From Diphasiastrum complanatum (taxonomy: Eukaryota; Streptophyta; Lycopodiopsida; Lycopodiales; Lycopodiaceae), in assembly GCA_029204225.1 (NCBI GenBank), contig CM055109.1:28288861-28352860 (forward strand): DNA of 64,000 nt. Direction: 5' to 3'. Made by a program: the position numbers and the translations under genes. Shown piece by piece: positions 1 through 13,000 of this stretch (within the stretch, counting starts at the first letter, position 1; the number at the start of each line of letters is the position of its first letter). Under the pieces are notes generated by a model. That model was not told where the DNA came from. It did not search any database and worked only from the letters and a program-made list of their open reading frames with translations.

Positions 1-95
1 AAGAAGACTTGCATGAGATGTAGAAGAGACGGGCATACAATAGATACCTGCTAGCTCAATCCCAAGATTGAGTGTATCCAATTGTACATAATAAA
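1..95 (+). pseudogene. Copia gag zinc-knuckle relic, cut by window edge
   Basis: The first 50 bases read CMRCRRDGHTIDTC, a CX2CX4HX4C zinc knuckle of a Copia-type Gag, followed directly by a stop codon. The sequence is closely similar to the knuckle at 51258-51300, so both come from one retrotransposon family. The rest of the element lies outside the window or is lost; similarity fades by about base 95. Confidence 0.7.
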
Positions 96-689
96 GCTAG
101 TTGAATTAGCTATGATTGTGAAAGACAATGGTATTGTGAAGGCTCCCATAAATAATTAAAAAAAAAAACATCTAGGTGTAGGACAGTCCAACCCAACTGA
201 GTGAGATGTAGACATAGTCAACACATCTACTATCATATTTCTAGCTATGGCATCCCATAATTGTGAGTAGAACAAGGGCACTAGCTAGCACCCTCTATGC
301 CTCTTTACTAAACCTTATTAGAGTGCTTGTAACCTCTAATTGGATGCATATTGGGCTGGAGTTTGATTTTTGAGGATATCACCTAGAAAAAGTGTGTCCT
401 CATACTACAATTTCAATCATTTACAACTCTTAGGTGTGAAGCCTGCATGGTAGAGTGACATGACAAGTGTCTTGCTAACCTCCTCTCCCTATGTACTGTG
501 CTTTACAACAACCAATTTGGTGTCATTTAGGCAAAAGTTATGGTCGTCCAAAGTTTGGCAATTTTTAGAGTAAAATTTGAAAATTTTCCGAATTGTTCTG
601 ATTGCATGCATGCATGTGAAGCAGGAGAGTGCTTTTCCAGTATTGAAAATGTTTAAATGGACCTGTATACATGTTTGGATGCATGATAC

Positions 690-1055
690 TGGTTGATACA
701 ATAGTGAGTAGTTTATTGCATTGGATCTTGATTTAAGGACTAGGCCCCTGGGTGTAGAGTTGGATTCATAATCCTTCTTCAAGGTTTCCCAAGCCTCACT
801 AGACGTAGTGCACTTACCAACTTCCTTGAGAAGTTCATTAGTCACATTCATTTTGATAACATGAAGAGCTTTATTTGCCCTCCTATCATACCTTAATTGT
901 TCTCGAGGTGCCAAAGGTCTCTCCTCCACCCTTACAACAATGTCCATAAACTCATTCATCTTGACTAGAAACTCCATTCTCACCTTCCAAGTTGACTAGT
1001 TGCTTGAGATAAGCCTATCATTGCTCTCCAAAATGGAGACTCCATTTGTAACCAT
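690..1055 (-). pseudogene. Copia gag relic
   Basis: Read on the minus strand from about 1055, the translation contains STWKVRMEFL and then SEAWETLKKDYE, both typical of the N-terminal Gag region (UBN2/DUF4219 type) of plant Copia retrotransposons. A TAG stop sits just before STWKVRMEFL, where the family normally has a tyrosine. The open frame runs on to 489, but the last 70 codons or so no longer look like Gag. No LTR or pol sequence is visible next to it. It is a dead fragment; the family assignment is fairly safe, the lineage is not. Confidence 0.72.
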
Positions 1056-1059
1056 GTTG

Positions 1060-2690
1060 GAATGATTGATTCAAATCTTCAAACCCGTTCCAATGCGCAC
1101 TTTGAAGAGGTGTTGGATATCAGAGACAAACGATTGGTATAAACCATATTGTTCATGAGCATTTGATCTAATGGAAAGGTCAATAAAAAGATAATTTATG
1201 GGAAAGATTTGACAATTTAAAGAAAAACATGTTCTCCCATTTTTGAGGACATAAATGTTCTAAGGGAGGAAGTACGTTACGTACTTGATCAACCCAGTTG
1301 ACCAAGCCTTGACCATAGGTATCAGAGATACCTCAATTGATGATTAAGGTAATTATACATCTTAAATCCAAAAATAGCCAATGATATTAGCTTTCGTGAT
1401 TACTTATTGTCATGGAGGCTAGGTCTTTATGTTTAGTCATAAGAGGTGGGGACTACCAAAAATAATAGAGGTAGGATGGCATGGAACTAGCCTACATAAA
1501 GACCACGACTGCTTTAATTGGACCTATGGAAAGAATAGGAAATCAAGTTGCTTTTGCATAGTCTTGGGGGATCCTAGAGAGAATATTCCTCATCTTTTGG
1601 GGTCTATATCCTTAATAGGAACTCGCCCATCTCCTCATTCATTTTTCTATTTCCCAAAGCCATGATTCTATCACGTTTTGAACCTATAATGATGTCAAAA
1701 ATTAGACCGCATAACATGCATAATGATGCATAAAAAGCAGGTCATGATTATCCCCCAGACAAAGCAAGACAATGTAGAAAATTCTACATAATGTAGAGAC
1801 CAATCTCCTCCTCCAATATCTTCACCAAAATGAGTTATGTAAATCAACTTCTAAAATGGTAAAGAGTTGGGCTATTTATAGCTGTAGAGTCCACATTTGG
1901 AAGGTTCTAGAAGTAAGGTTAAGCCCTAAATCTCCACCATCTATCAAATCAATGGTCTAGATTGACTAGCTTGACAATGACCATATGGTCATATGAAATG
2001 AGTACATAAAACAATAAAATAATGTCATTTGAATCAATTTGGCCAACTCCACATAATTTTCACACATGTGGCCTCCATTTTGACCCTTGGTCAAATTATT
2101 TTCTAGTTTGACTACTAGCATGGGCCTTTTCTATTGTGATGCCTTTAACTTTTGTTCGAAGTCATTTGCACATGTGAGGTGAACTTTCTTGGCTAATAAA
2201 AGGCTCCCAACCAACGTTTGCATAGTATCAGTACTTTTTAGCACCAGTCGCGTTTTGACAGTATAAATTTTGCGATTTTTAAAACAAGGTGGTTTCATAA
2301 TATTGAAATATATTAACTTTATGAATACCACTCAAATATGATCTATGAGTTGCACACTAGTACCAACTGGACCTCTATTGCAGGATACTAGCCAGTCATC
2401 AAACAAAGGTATCAGTATTTTTGACTTAATTTGCAATCATTGGACTACAGAGAAAAAGGTGGGACACTGCTGAATTGAGATTTGACTTGACAACCTTTTG
2501 ATTACACATGCAGATGTACTTAAAAAGGCGAGATGCAGTGCAGTATTTGCAGTGTGAAGATTTTTGGAGTGCAACAATGTTACAATATTGATTTGTTGCA
2601 TTGTTACATTTGTATCGATTTCAAAAAAGCATCCAAAATCGTCGCACAAAACAACCATGGAAGTTCGTTTGCATTGAACACCGCCTCGAG
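1060..2690. other. Intergenic, nothing assignable
   Basis: This is AT-rich sequence with only short open frames, the longest being 98 codons on the minus strand at 2437-2733. None shows a recognisable domain or codon pattern. I see no RNA gene, tandem repeat or terminal repeat here. Confidence 0.5.
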
Positions 2691-2699
2691 CATGCATGC

Positions 2700-2914
2700 A
2701 ATTGACTCCTCGTGCGAAACCCGTGTTCCCCATTGGAAAGTTGGGCCAATACCAATGTCAATGTATTTCCCAGGCAGCCACGTGCAACCCTAAACCATAA
2801 AGACACGTGTCCATTTCCAATAGGCTGAAAGAATATCCAGTTTGCGTCTCCATAGTGTGAAATGGGCTCAATAAAAACTCGGATCAATCCGCTAAATCAC
2901 ATTGGAGAGAGGCG
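2700..2914 (+). promoter_or_regulatory. Likely promoter and 5' UTR of the thioredoxin-fold gene
   Basis: Upstream of the ATG at 2915 lie two CACGTG G-box cores at 2779-2784 and 2804-2809, with CCAAT sequences nearby at 2746-2757 and 2816-2820. G-boxes bind bZIP or bHLH factors in plants. The CCAAT and CACG parts are not spaced as in a canonical ER stress element, so I do not call one. No clear TATA box was found and the transcription start is unknown. Confidence 0.45.
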
Positions 2915-2943
2915 ATGGCGATGGCGATGGCGATGGCGATGGC
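2911..2943 (+). repeat. Hexanucleotide repeat over the start codon
   Basis: ATGGCG is repeated five times in a row from 2915, giving an N-terminal Met-Ala repeat with five successive in-frame ATG codons. Slippage here would change only the length of the leader before the signal peptide, and initiation could occur at any of the five. The first ATG was taken as the start. Confidence 0.85.
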
Positions 2944-3958
2944 GAGAGCGAGGCAGAGGGGGATGGCGTGGCTCCTCGTTGCCTGTCTGCTGCTGTTAGT
3001 GCTGCCGCAGTGCATGGTCGGGGAGGAGGTGCAAGGCGCCAGCACCCTGCTCAGCCTTTCTGATGCGAATTTCGAGCACGACACACAGGCGGCCACAGGC
3101 CAAACCACTGGCGCTTGGTCTCTTCCTTCTTTAGCACTTTCGTGCTCTTTCATCTTGTTTCCTTTTGCTACTTTTATGGATAGAATGAATGGCATGGTTT
3201 TCATGAGCTTGTAAGGGTTTCGAGGGTATTATTTAGAGTTTTTGAGGACTACAGACCAAACCACTGGTTTTTTTTTGTTTGCACAATTATGCTCTTTGAT
3301 CTTTTTCTCTTTTGCCACATTTCTAGATGCTATGAATTTCGTAGTTTTATAAGTTGATTGGCTCTGATTTAGGATTTTTGCCCAGGCTCTGTTGGGTTTA
3401 AGCTTATTTTTTAGCGTTTGAAGGGCTGTTTTGAGATTCGTTTTGAGTGCAAATCTAGCGTTGTACTGGTGCTCCGTCTCTTCCTTTTTCGCAGAATCAT
3501 GTCGTTTGATCTTGTTTCTTTTTGCTACTTTTCTCGACAAAATGAGTTGCATAGCTTTATGTAAGTTTATTGGTTTTCATTTCAGGGTTCCGATGTCTCT
3601 TGATAAGATTACTGGGTTCCGTTGTAGGGAATTTGTTCAACGTTTGAGGCTTTTTGAAGGGTTGCAAGGGTTTTGAGGACTACAAACAAAACAAGGTTGC
3701 AGGCCACGATCCGGAACGCGTTCTGGAAATTCCCATTAGGGTTTCCCGGAATGTTTTTTTTTTGAAATTTTTTTAATACCAATATGGGTATCAAATGGAA
3801 GGTTTTTTCAAGGTCTCTTCATTTATCAATTTGCCATCAATTTCAGGACCATTGTCATCCATTAACTTATTTTTCACTATTATATCATTTTCTACAGTTA
3901 CCAATATTGTGTGAAATGAAATCATGTGCAAAGCAAAGCATTGAAAGCATATTGAATT

Positions 3959-4006
<48 letters not shown>

Positions 4007-7000
4007 GTAGACCATGCTGGAAAAAAATCATATCGAATTACCTACTGAAATAGACCATGCTAGAAAAAAATCATATCGAAACACAAACCGATAGGACACA
4101 ATGTAAAAACGCGAAAATATATAATGTTGGGCTCAAGGCCAAAAAAAAAATAGAGTGACGTCCAATAAATAATGTCTCGTAACACTAACAACTAACAATC
4201 GTCCTCTAACTCAAAGTCTGAGTCATTAGTGTCCGTGGAACTGCCAAACAAGGAATCTGTAGATGACGCTGAGGGTGTCATGTGTTGTGGTGAGCCTCTG
4301 CCTCTGCGTCCGCCTCTGCCTCTTCCCTGTCCCCTACCTCTCCCTCTCTCTCCCTCCTGCCCCCTCCTGGCTGGCTCCAACTGCTCCTCCTCTGCTACTC
4401 CCTCCAGGTCGCCCTCTCAACTATGATCTCGTACCCTGGGAAGGCCCTATAAACTCAAAGCCGACCTGGCCCTCAACTGCCTGTGAAACTCCAGTCCTCT
4501 CTACAAACAAGGCCCCCCCCCCCTGGAACGTCTAGGTCACCCTCTACATCTAGGTGCAGGAACGGCTGGCTCCTCTTGTGTCTCGGCATCGAGGTCTACG
4601 AATAAGTGCTGCATGTCTCCCCCCCTTCATGCTCACCCTCATCCCTACCTCTGTATCACCCTCATCCATCCACTCCTCCTCGTACCCATGCCCAAATCCC
4701 TCTCCACGCCCCAAAATCTCATCATCTCCGTCCTCTCCCATCTCCTGACGTCGAGCTGCTCTCCTGTAGCATCGTGTAGACCGTGCCTCTTCATCCGCCT
4801 GCCTATGTAGCTCATCATAGATATCATCCTCGACCTCCTCCTCCGTAGGTGGCACTCGAGGATCAACAACTGTCGTATGTACCTTGCAGGAGTCAGGGTG
4901 TACCTACAAAAACAAACGGGCATGGTTAGCAAACTTATGCATTTGTCAAATAAGTTCATTTGGAACGCAAGTACATCAAGCAATACTAATAAAGTCAATA
5001 ACTCACCTTGATCAAGCGGTCATCCTGCATGCGTGTGCGTCTCAACATGCGTCTGTTGGTGTTCACGAACACCAACCGCCTGCACTGCTCAATGGAGAGT
5101 CTATTTCTCTTCTTCGTGTGATGGCTGGCCCATACACTCTAGTTCCGTTCACAGGCAGAAGCTGAACAATCCTGTGCAAGGACCTTCTTTGCCAGTCGCT
5201 GAAGGTCAGGCGTATTACGACCATGAAAGCTCCACCATGTGACAGGCGCCAACTGGTCATCCCTGAGCTTACACTGCTCTCGATCAAAAGGATACAGGCC
5301 CCGATCGAACTCGACCATGTCTCGCTCTATGTTCCCTATAGTCGTGCTTGTTGGCAAAGGAAATAGAACACGTGTTAGGCCACAAACCAAAGCATATGCT
5401 ACTACAAACTACACTAGCTAGAATATTTACAATACCTACGCCAGGCCATACACGCTCGGTGTACTCCACCCATCCTCGGTGGAGCTCCCCAGGACGTCTG
5501 GTAGAGCGCCACAATGGGTGCAGCATGTGGGCCACCGCATGGATGGGTCTGTGGAAGTAGTCCCGCCTCGCCTCCCAACGTGTGAGGTGCTCGTCCTTCC
5601 TGTGCAGGTGACATTGCAAATGGTTAGGCATCTTCGAAAACACGAGCAGAGTGAAATTGAAATAAGAAAGTGAGAGGAGACGTACCTATCCTCCTCCAAG
5701 CCACATCTGTGAAGCACCTCGCCGATGCGGTCCATGAACTCGTATATGAGACCGAGAGTGCACCCCTCTCGGTCTACTAGGCGCAGCACATAGAAGACAG
5801 GTCGAAGAACCTCTACAATCTCACTCGCCTGCAAAGACTATGGCCTGGAAGAACACTGCCTCTGTCGTGCAATTCCTGAACTCATCAAATGCCTCACTGG
5901 ATACCATCCTCCGCAAATGATCTTGCAAGACGCACAGTCGCTCGAGAACCAGGAAAAAGAAGGCAACGAGTGGGTGCTAGCTTCTTCAGGTCCAGCCGAG
6001 AGAATGTACGGAACAATGTCAGCACGCGCCTCTTTCTGGTGACGAACTTCACTATGCGCATGGCCTGAGAGGTGAGCTGCAAGACAAACATTAAACAAAA
6101 AACTGTTAGAAGCTAAAAGAGGTTAGGGGCCCGAAATAATTGACAAGTGCAAAATGCTTTACAAAGTGACAAAAATTGTACCTCACGAATCCATGGAAGT
6201 GCAATCATGTCCTGAATGAGAAGGTCAATGCAATGTGCAGCGCACGGGGTCCACACAATACTCGGGTGCTCCCTTATCACCATCTCTCCCATCGATCTGC
6301 AGTTCGAGCCGTTGTCTATAACGACTTGAACCACATGCTCTGCCCCAATCTCCTGCACTACAGAGGTCACTGCCTCATAGATGAACTCGGCCGTGATGGC
6401 TCCACCAGCTTTAGTAGCATCCACGCCTCGTAGGAAGACTGTGCCAAGTGGGCAAGACACTAGGAAGCATCCATAGTTGCAAAAATACAACATTTCTTAG
6501 ACATGTGCACTTGCAAACATTGTGGTAATTTCTAGATTGAAACAAATGAAGTGGTAAAGAGTAGCAAAAAATTCTTACGTCTGCCACGCTGTGCGGATGG
6601 AGCTCAGCTCCCGTGTGATGGTCTCCTCCTCCTGTCGTAGCATGGTCGTGCGCAATGCCTCTCTCCTCGGAGGCCTCCATGACGAATCAGCTGATGCTAT
6701 CTGAAGGCAAGTGTCTCTAAATATCCAAGTGTCTGCAACAGCAAAAGGAATGCCACACTCATAGAACAGCTGGCCAATCCGTCGGGTACACAGGGCATGA
6801 TGATGTCTCTGCCACGCACCTCGGTCCAATGTCAGCTGCCTAGCCCTAACCGCTCTCTGCTGCACCGAGGACTCTCCTGGTCTAGAACGCCCACCAGATA
6901 CAGTAGATGGCCGTGCTGAAGGTGTGTCTGACTATGGAGCATCGCCTGCTGCATCGCTGCGAGCCTCTGTGGCATGATCTGACTCTGTAAATGGTGCGTC

Positions 7001-10000
7001 AGCAGCTGATGACGACGCTGGACGAGATGGACCTGCGGCTGAAGGAACAACTGGACGAGAGGGTGCACGTGTGCTGGACGCTCTACAAACATCCCCCCCC
7101 ACGTGACTAGGCCCTGCCTCTGCATGTGTGCTGGATGCTCTAGGAACATCTCCCCCCATGTGACTAGGCCCTGCCTCTGCATCTGCTCTGGACCCTACAC
7201 CTCTACCATGTCCCGAACCTGCTCTAGTCCCTGCTCCTGCCACTGACCCACGAACAACACTGTGAGATGGTCTCAAAGGCTCAAGAGATGAACCGTCACG
7301 CCCGTATCTGTCCATCAATCTCTCCACCTCTGCATCTGATATGTGAGGGCAAATGGATATGCCCATCCCCCGCCCATCTGGCCTGGTGAGTCGTAGCAAA
7401 TGGGCACTCTGGTAAGAGAACCAGCAAAGATGCCGCCACAATGCAGGCATCTCCATCTGCGGGCATCAGATCCCTGGTGCGTAGCCACATCCCCCTCTGT
7501 CAACTCTACCTTTGACCAAATGCCTCTACCAAGGACCGGCATCGTGTGAATCTGTCAATGTATTAGATCGTGTGACTCAGCCAGCCAATGTATCAGACAT
7601 GCAAAAGAGGAAGCAAACAATCACACGTCAGTATTCTGTTGGTAGCAACAACATTCGGATTGATGCAAACATCAACCCTAAACCCTAAAATGCATGTGAT
7701 TTGGGCCCTAAATCGAAAACATTCTCTAGAAGCGATAAAAATCGAAACTAACAGCACATGCATGTTTGAGGGCATGAAGAAACACAATTTAGCCTAAAAT
7801 TGCACCTCAATCAAATGATTATAAGCTACTTTGCAAAAAGAGTCAAAAACACATGGAAAAGGGGCATGAGATTCATATTTTTTGATACAAGCAAAAATGG
7901 GAAAAACTAATTGCATGCGCATCTTTGTGAGGTTCAATACAGATGGTTTGAAACCAAAAACCACTTCATTACGTTGCCTACAGCTCATTCTATGAGCTAC
8001 CAAGATTTGAAGTCAAAACTTACCTAAAATCGTTTTGGAGACAAACGCCACCACCTCGTCTCTTTCACCGTCCTGATCACGCACGGATCGATGCCCCACG
8101 CTGCCCACAATCCACCATCACCTCCTCATCCTTGCTCTCTCTCAGTCTCCTACTCTCAAAAGGAAAATTTTTTGTGTGGGCCGCGGGCTACCTGCTCGCG
8201 GCCCACATAAAAAAACTTGAAACTTTTTTCGCGTTCCGGGACAACATTTTTGGTCCTGGAACGTGAGCGATCCGGATCGAAATCCTTCCGGCGCGATCCG
8301 CTGCAACACAGAAACAAAACCTTCGGTGCTTGGTCCTTTTCCTTTATTGCAGAATTGTGCTCTTTGATCTTGTTTCCTTTTGCTACTATTATAGATAAGA
8401 TGAATGGCAAAGCTTCTTATAAGTTGATTGGCTCCCATTTTAGGCTTTTGGCCCAAATTTATAAGGGTTAAGACATTGAATGTTTTGTTTATGGTATGAA
8501 GGTGTTTTAGGTTTTGAAGTGATTCAGGGTTGTGAGGGTTTCTTCTAGGGTTTTTGTAAGTGCAAATTTTGTTTTGCATGGATATTTTTGGTGACAGGTG
8601 TTTCAACTAATGAACTAAATCTTTGGACAGGTTGATTTTGTTTGTATCCCCCGATTGTCAAAAATGTATAGATATCGAAGAATCCTTGCTTAAAGATTTG
8701 GCGCCATCAGAAGGATCTCCTATCTTAGCAAAGGTATTTTTCAATCAAAGGAATGAAAGCTTGGTTACTGAATAGCAAATAGTGTGGTTGTGTGAGTGTA
8801 TGCACATTCATACAACTACTCAATTCGATGATCAGCAGACATATTTTTGTCAAAAATGAAATCTTTACTAGCTATAATCGTCCTACTAGTTGGACTAAAC
8901 ACTCAGAAGTAGCCAATGAATATTCATTTGTGTGACTTATTATCAAGTTTCATCCGTAATTCATAAAAAACAGAAGCATAAGCTTCACATGTAAGTGGTC
9001 AACACATGGAATTGCCATAAAACATCACATTGTTGGTGGATGGTTTTGAAGATAAACGGTCGTGTGGACAACCTCAACTCAATAGAAGTTTTTATAGCCT
9101 TTGCCATCTTTCATGTTATGCGCACACTCAACAATTGTAAATTTTGCCTTTTTGATACACTTTTTTGTTGAAGTCCATAGGATGTTGTTAGTTGCCTTTT
9201 GATATCATGCTTTTTGTAAAATAAATTATCAGAAATGAAGTCCCACTCCTTAGACATTCACTTTTCTTGTTCATTTGATTTTCCACCAAATAGTTGAAGT
9301 TTGCAAAGAACTTGAAACCTTGTGACTTAAGCTTAAAAAAATATGCCCAACACTCCCTAGACCTATGAAAGAAATGAAATAGGTATTGCCTCCCAAAAAT
9401 TGGGTTTGACTCCATCACCACAAATATGTTAGAAAACCGACTTGTGCATAACAAGCAACCAAGATAAGATTCCTATTGTGATGAAAGAATAGCCAAACAC
9501 ATGAGAGAGAACACAAGTAATGAACTCCAACTATGTCCCATTGCAAATGAGCTAGGGTGCACAACATACTTATAGACTTTGGTCTATGCCAAAAGCAAAA
9601 GCAAAAGCAATCTAAAAGCAATTGCCTAATAATTGTCTCTTTATATGGTAAAAGCACCAACACCTATCTATAGCAAAAACTTGTGCTCCAAATCAAGCAC
9701 TAGAATGTGGAACTTGTCTAACTATAATCTAACTTGACTTTTACTAAATATAGCCTAGCCATGCTTATATCTTAAAGCTGACATAAGTATACTTGGAAAG
9801 CATTCAAGAATTAAGGTGCTTCCAAAATCTAGGGTTCTATGTCACTTGATAAATACCCAATTGCTTGTGTTTTTGATCTTGCCACATTGGCAATGCTAGC
9901 TCTTGCACAAGATCCACCTTGTTATTTACATGCATGCGAAAGTATGAGCAACTTGGCCTCGTAAAGTTACAAAAGGAGGGTTACAAAGTGTTATCATTAA

Positions 10001-13000
10001 ATTGTCCAACTAAGTTTAACTAGTTATCATGGGTAAAATAGGGATTATGATTTAACACCTCCTGGTCATACTTGGAATTTTTTTTAACATTTCTCCCCTT
10101 ATGAGATGTTCTTCTCCACTTCATCCTACAAATGTTGTTTCTAGAATGCTTGAATGTAGAGATTGCCAAAGGAAGTTACTTTCTTTGGATTACATTATGC
10201 CCTTGGATAAGTTTTCTCTTGATATATTCTATAAGTGCATTCCTAAGGACCTTTTCAGGTTGCTTTTTGCTTTGGATAGCTTGTCTTTTGAATCACTTTT
10301 ACCAACTCAAATCTTTTTAGGCGACTTGTTGATATATAAAGCGAGTCCAAAATCACATCCCTTTACCTTTAGGAAAGATCCTCTTATCAAAGTTATCACT
10401 ATGCTCACTCTTTGACGAACTAGGTTTGATTGCTATTTCTAGAAAGTTTTATGTTATGAATGCTCTTCCTCGTTCTATGAAGAACTATAGCATAAAAAAT
10501 TTATGCCATAGGTTTAAATTTTCAAGGATGGAGTTTCTTTCTATCTTTGATCTTGTTCCTATGGTGAATCCTTTTATTTAAAGGTGTAGTGATCCTTCTT
10601 TGGGTCATTTTATCATTTTGATACATTTATCCCATAGTTACATTGTTGTTATAATGCGAATAGAAAGAAGTTCTAGATTTCTAGAGCATTCTGGATTGAA
10701 ATGTGCCATTTTTAAATTTTTATTTTCTTACATTTTCATGGGGGAATTTGAGATTAGATACTGATAGATATGAGTGAGACACTATAAGAAATGTCCGGTC
10801 TTGAATTACATAGGTAAATGAGACAACCAATAGCTTGACAATGTAAAGTAGTATCAAATGGTTCACCATCACCTTGACTACTTAATTTCAGGCCTGTCTC
10901 AATAGGTGTAGCAACCGGCTTGCAATCTTCCATCTTGAACCATTTCAAAATCTGCCCATTGTAGCGTTCTTGAGAGATGAAAATTCCAGCCCCTTGTACA
11001 AATTCAAGACCAAGATAAAAATGCAATAGGCCTAAATCTGAGGTTTCAAAAACCATACCAAGATCAAGTATTACGGCATCAATCTGCTGCTCATTACTTC
11101 CCGTAAGAATAATAGCATCAACATAAAGCAAAATAATGATGATATAATCTTAAGTATGCTTGACATAAAGAGTAGATTCGCTAGGACTATTAGTAAACCC
11201 TCGATCACAAAAGTAGGTATGTATTTTTTGATACCACATCCTCGGAGCTTGCTTCAGTCCATAAAGTGCCTTCTTGAGAAGACAAACTTTATCTTCTTGG
11301 CCTTTAACCAAAAAACTAGCAGGTTGTTGAAGGTACACTTCCTCATTGAGATCACCATTGAGGAATGTTGTCTTTATGTCAAGTTGCCGCAAATGCCAAC
11401 CAAAATGGGCAGCCAAAGAGGTTACTATCCTCACGGTAGTCATCCGAGCAGTAGGAGAAAAAGTCTCCTCATAATCAATCCCCTTTTGCTGAGCATAGCC
11501 TTTGGCAACGAGCCTTGCCTTGTACCTTTCAATGGTACCATCTGCCTTATACTTGATTTTGTATACCCATTTAGAACCAATTGCCTTCTTTCCATGAGGA
11601 AGATCAACAAAACCCAAATCTGGTTCTTCATAAGTGAGTCATACTTATCTTGCATCGCATCCTCCCAACATTTTACTCCCTTGGCCTGCTCATAAAAATC
11701 AGGTTCTTCCGCAATATCTCCATGAGATGTAAGAGCAAAATCTGAAAAATCTGCATAGTCCACTGATTTTGTAGAGGCACGTGTCTTTCCATCATAAAAT
11801 GAACTTACTTTGTTGTCCCGCAAAGTCAACAACAGCCACCGTGGGACTGTTTTGGGCTGTCCAACAGCCATGTCTCTTCTTACAATTTGCTGTCCAAGAT
11901 CCTCCGACACCGCACTTGGCCGTCCAAGATCTTCCAAAACTAGTCCTTGCTGTCCAACAGTTCCTGCAGGCTGATTTTGAGCAACAACGGGCGGTTCTTG
12001 ATGAACATTAGGCTCTAAACTTGATAAGGTGTTGGGTAGGTCGAAATTGGTTGATTGCTGCCCTTTATCTCCAGCAATAGAAGATGGTACCAAATCTGGA
12101 AAAACTTCAACATTCACACTATGTGGGTTGGCCCCCTTCAAGATATGAGTTGGGGCCACATCTAATGAATTCTTTTCATCAAAATGCACATCACGACTAA
12201 CAATAATCTTGTTAGTGCTCAAATTGAACAGCCTATAGCCTTTGCTTTCACTACTATAGCCAACAAAAATGCATTTAACTCCTTTATCCTCAAGCTTTGT
12301 ATGAAGTTTATCCGGAACAAAAGCATAAGCCGTACAACCATAAATGCGAAAGTGAGAGATTGTAGGCTTCTTTCCATACCAAATTTCATAAGGAGTTAAT
12401 ACTTTCAATGCTTGAGTAGGAAGACGATTGCTTATGTATGCTGCCGTTATAACCGCTTCAACCCAAAACTTGTGAGGCATCCCCTTTGCTTTGAGCATGC
12501 AACGGGCCATAAGTGTGCGATTCTTTCGCTCGGCAGCACCATTTTGTTGAGGCGTATAGGGAGTTTTCATTTGATGTAGAATTCCCTTTTCTCGAAGAAA
12601 TGCACTGAACGTATTCTTAATGTATTCCCCTCCTCGATCGGTGCGTAGGGTCTTCAAAGAATGCTTAAACTGATTTTCCACCATTGCTAGAAAATCTTTG
12701 AAACGTTGAAAAACTTTCGATTTAGCCTTCATAGGATAGATTCATGTAAAACGTGAAAAGTCATCAATAAAAGTCACAAAATAGATGCACTTTCCAATGG
12801 ATTCGGTTCTCATTGGACCCCAAACATCACTATGAACCAAATCAAATTTATCAAGAACCCTTATAGTTCCATCAATTGGAAAAGGTTTTCTTTGAAACTT
12901 TCCAAGTATGCACCCCTCGCATACATGCCCTTCCGGCTGCTCAATAGTAGGAAAATCTTCTACCATATCAAATGTCTTCAGCTTCTTCAAACTTGCAAAG

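Larger units (their letters stand above)
3692..8311 (-). mobile_element. Complete but decayed hAT transposon, 4620 bp
   Basis: The element is flanked by the 8-bp direct repeat AAACAAAA at 3684-3691 and 8312-8319, the size of a hAT target duplication. Its ends are CAAGGTTGCAG at 3692-3702 and CTGCAACACAG at 8301-8311. Inverted, these share 8 of 11 positions (C and GTTGCAG). Subterminal sequence is also related at both ends: CGATCCGGA followed some 35 bases on by CCCGGAA. Removing the element joins U3 and U4 of the intron 1 repeat array cleanly. The transposase gene inside runs on the minus strand. Confidence 0.85.

Noticed and set aside
2884-3552. Minus-strand frames in the intron 1 array with a shared VAK.NKIKEH peptide
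   Set aside because: The shared peptide follows from the tandem nucleotide repeat. The plus strand has an anchored exon and splice site there, and no start or domain supports a minus-strand gene.
4192-4535. Leucine- and proline-rich plus-strand frames at the hAT left part
   Set aside because: They are the antisense of the RG-rich tail of the transposase, which is supported by its position and the rest of the minus-strand gene.
11156-11695. A 179-residue plus-strand frame
   Set aside because: It is the antisense of Copia reverse transcriptase.
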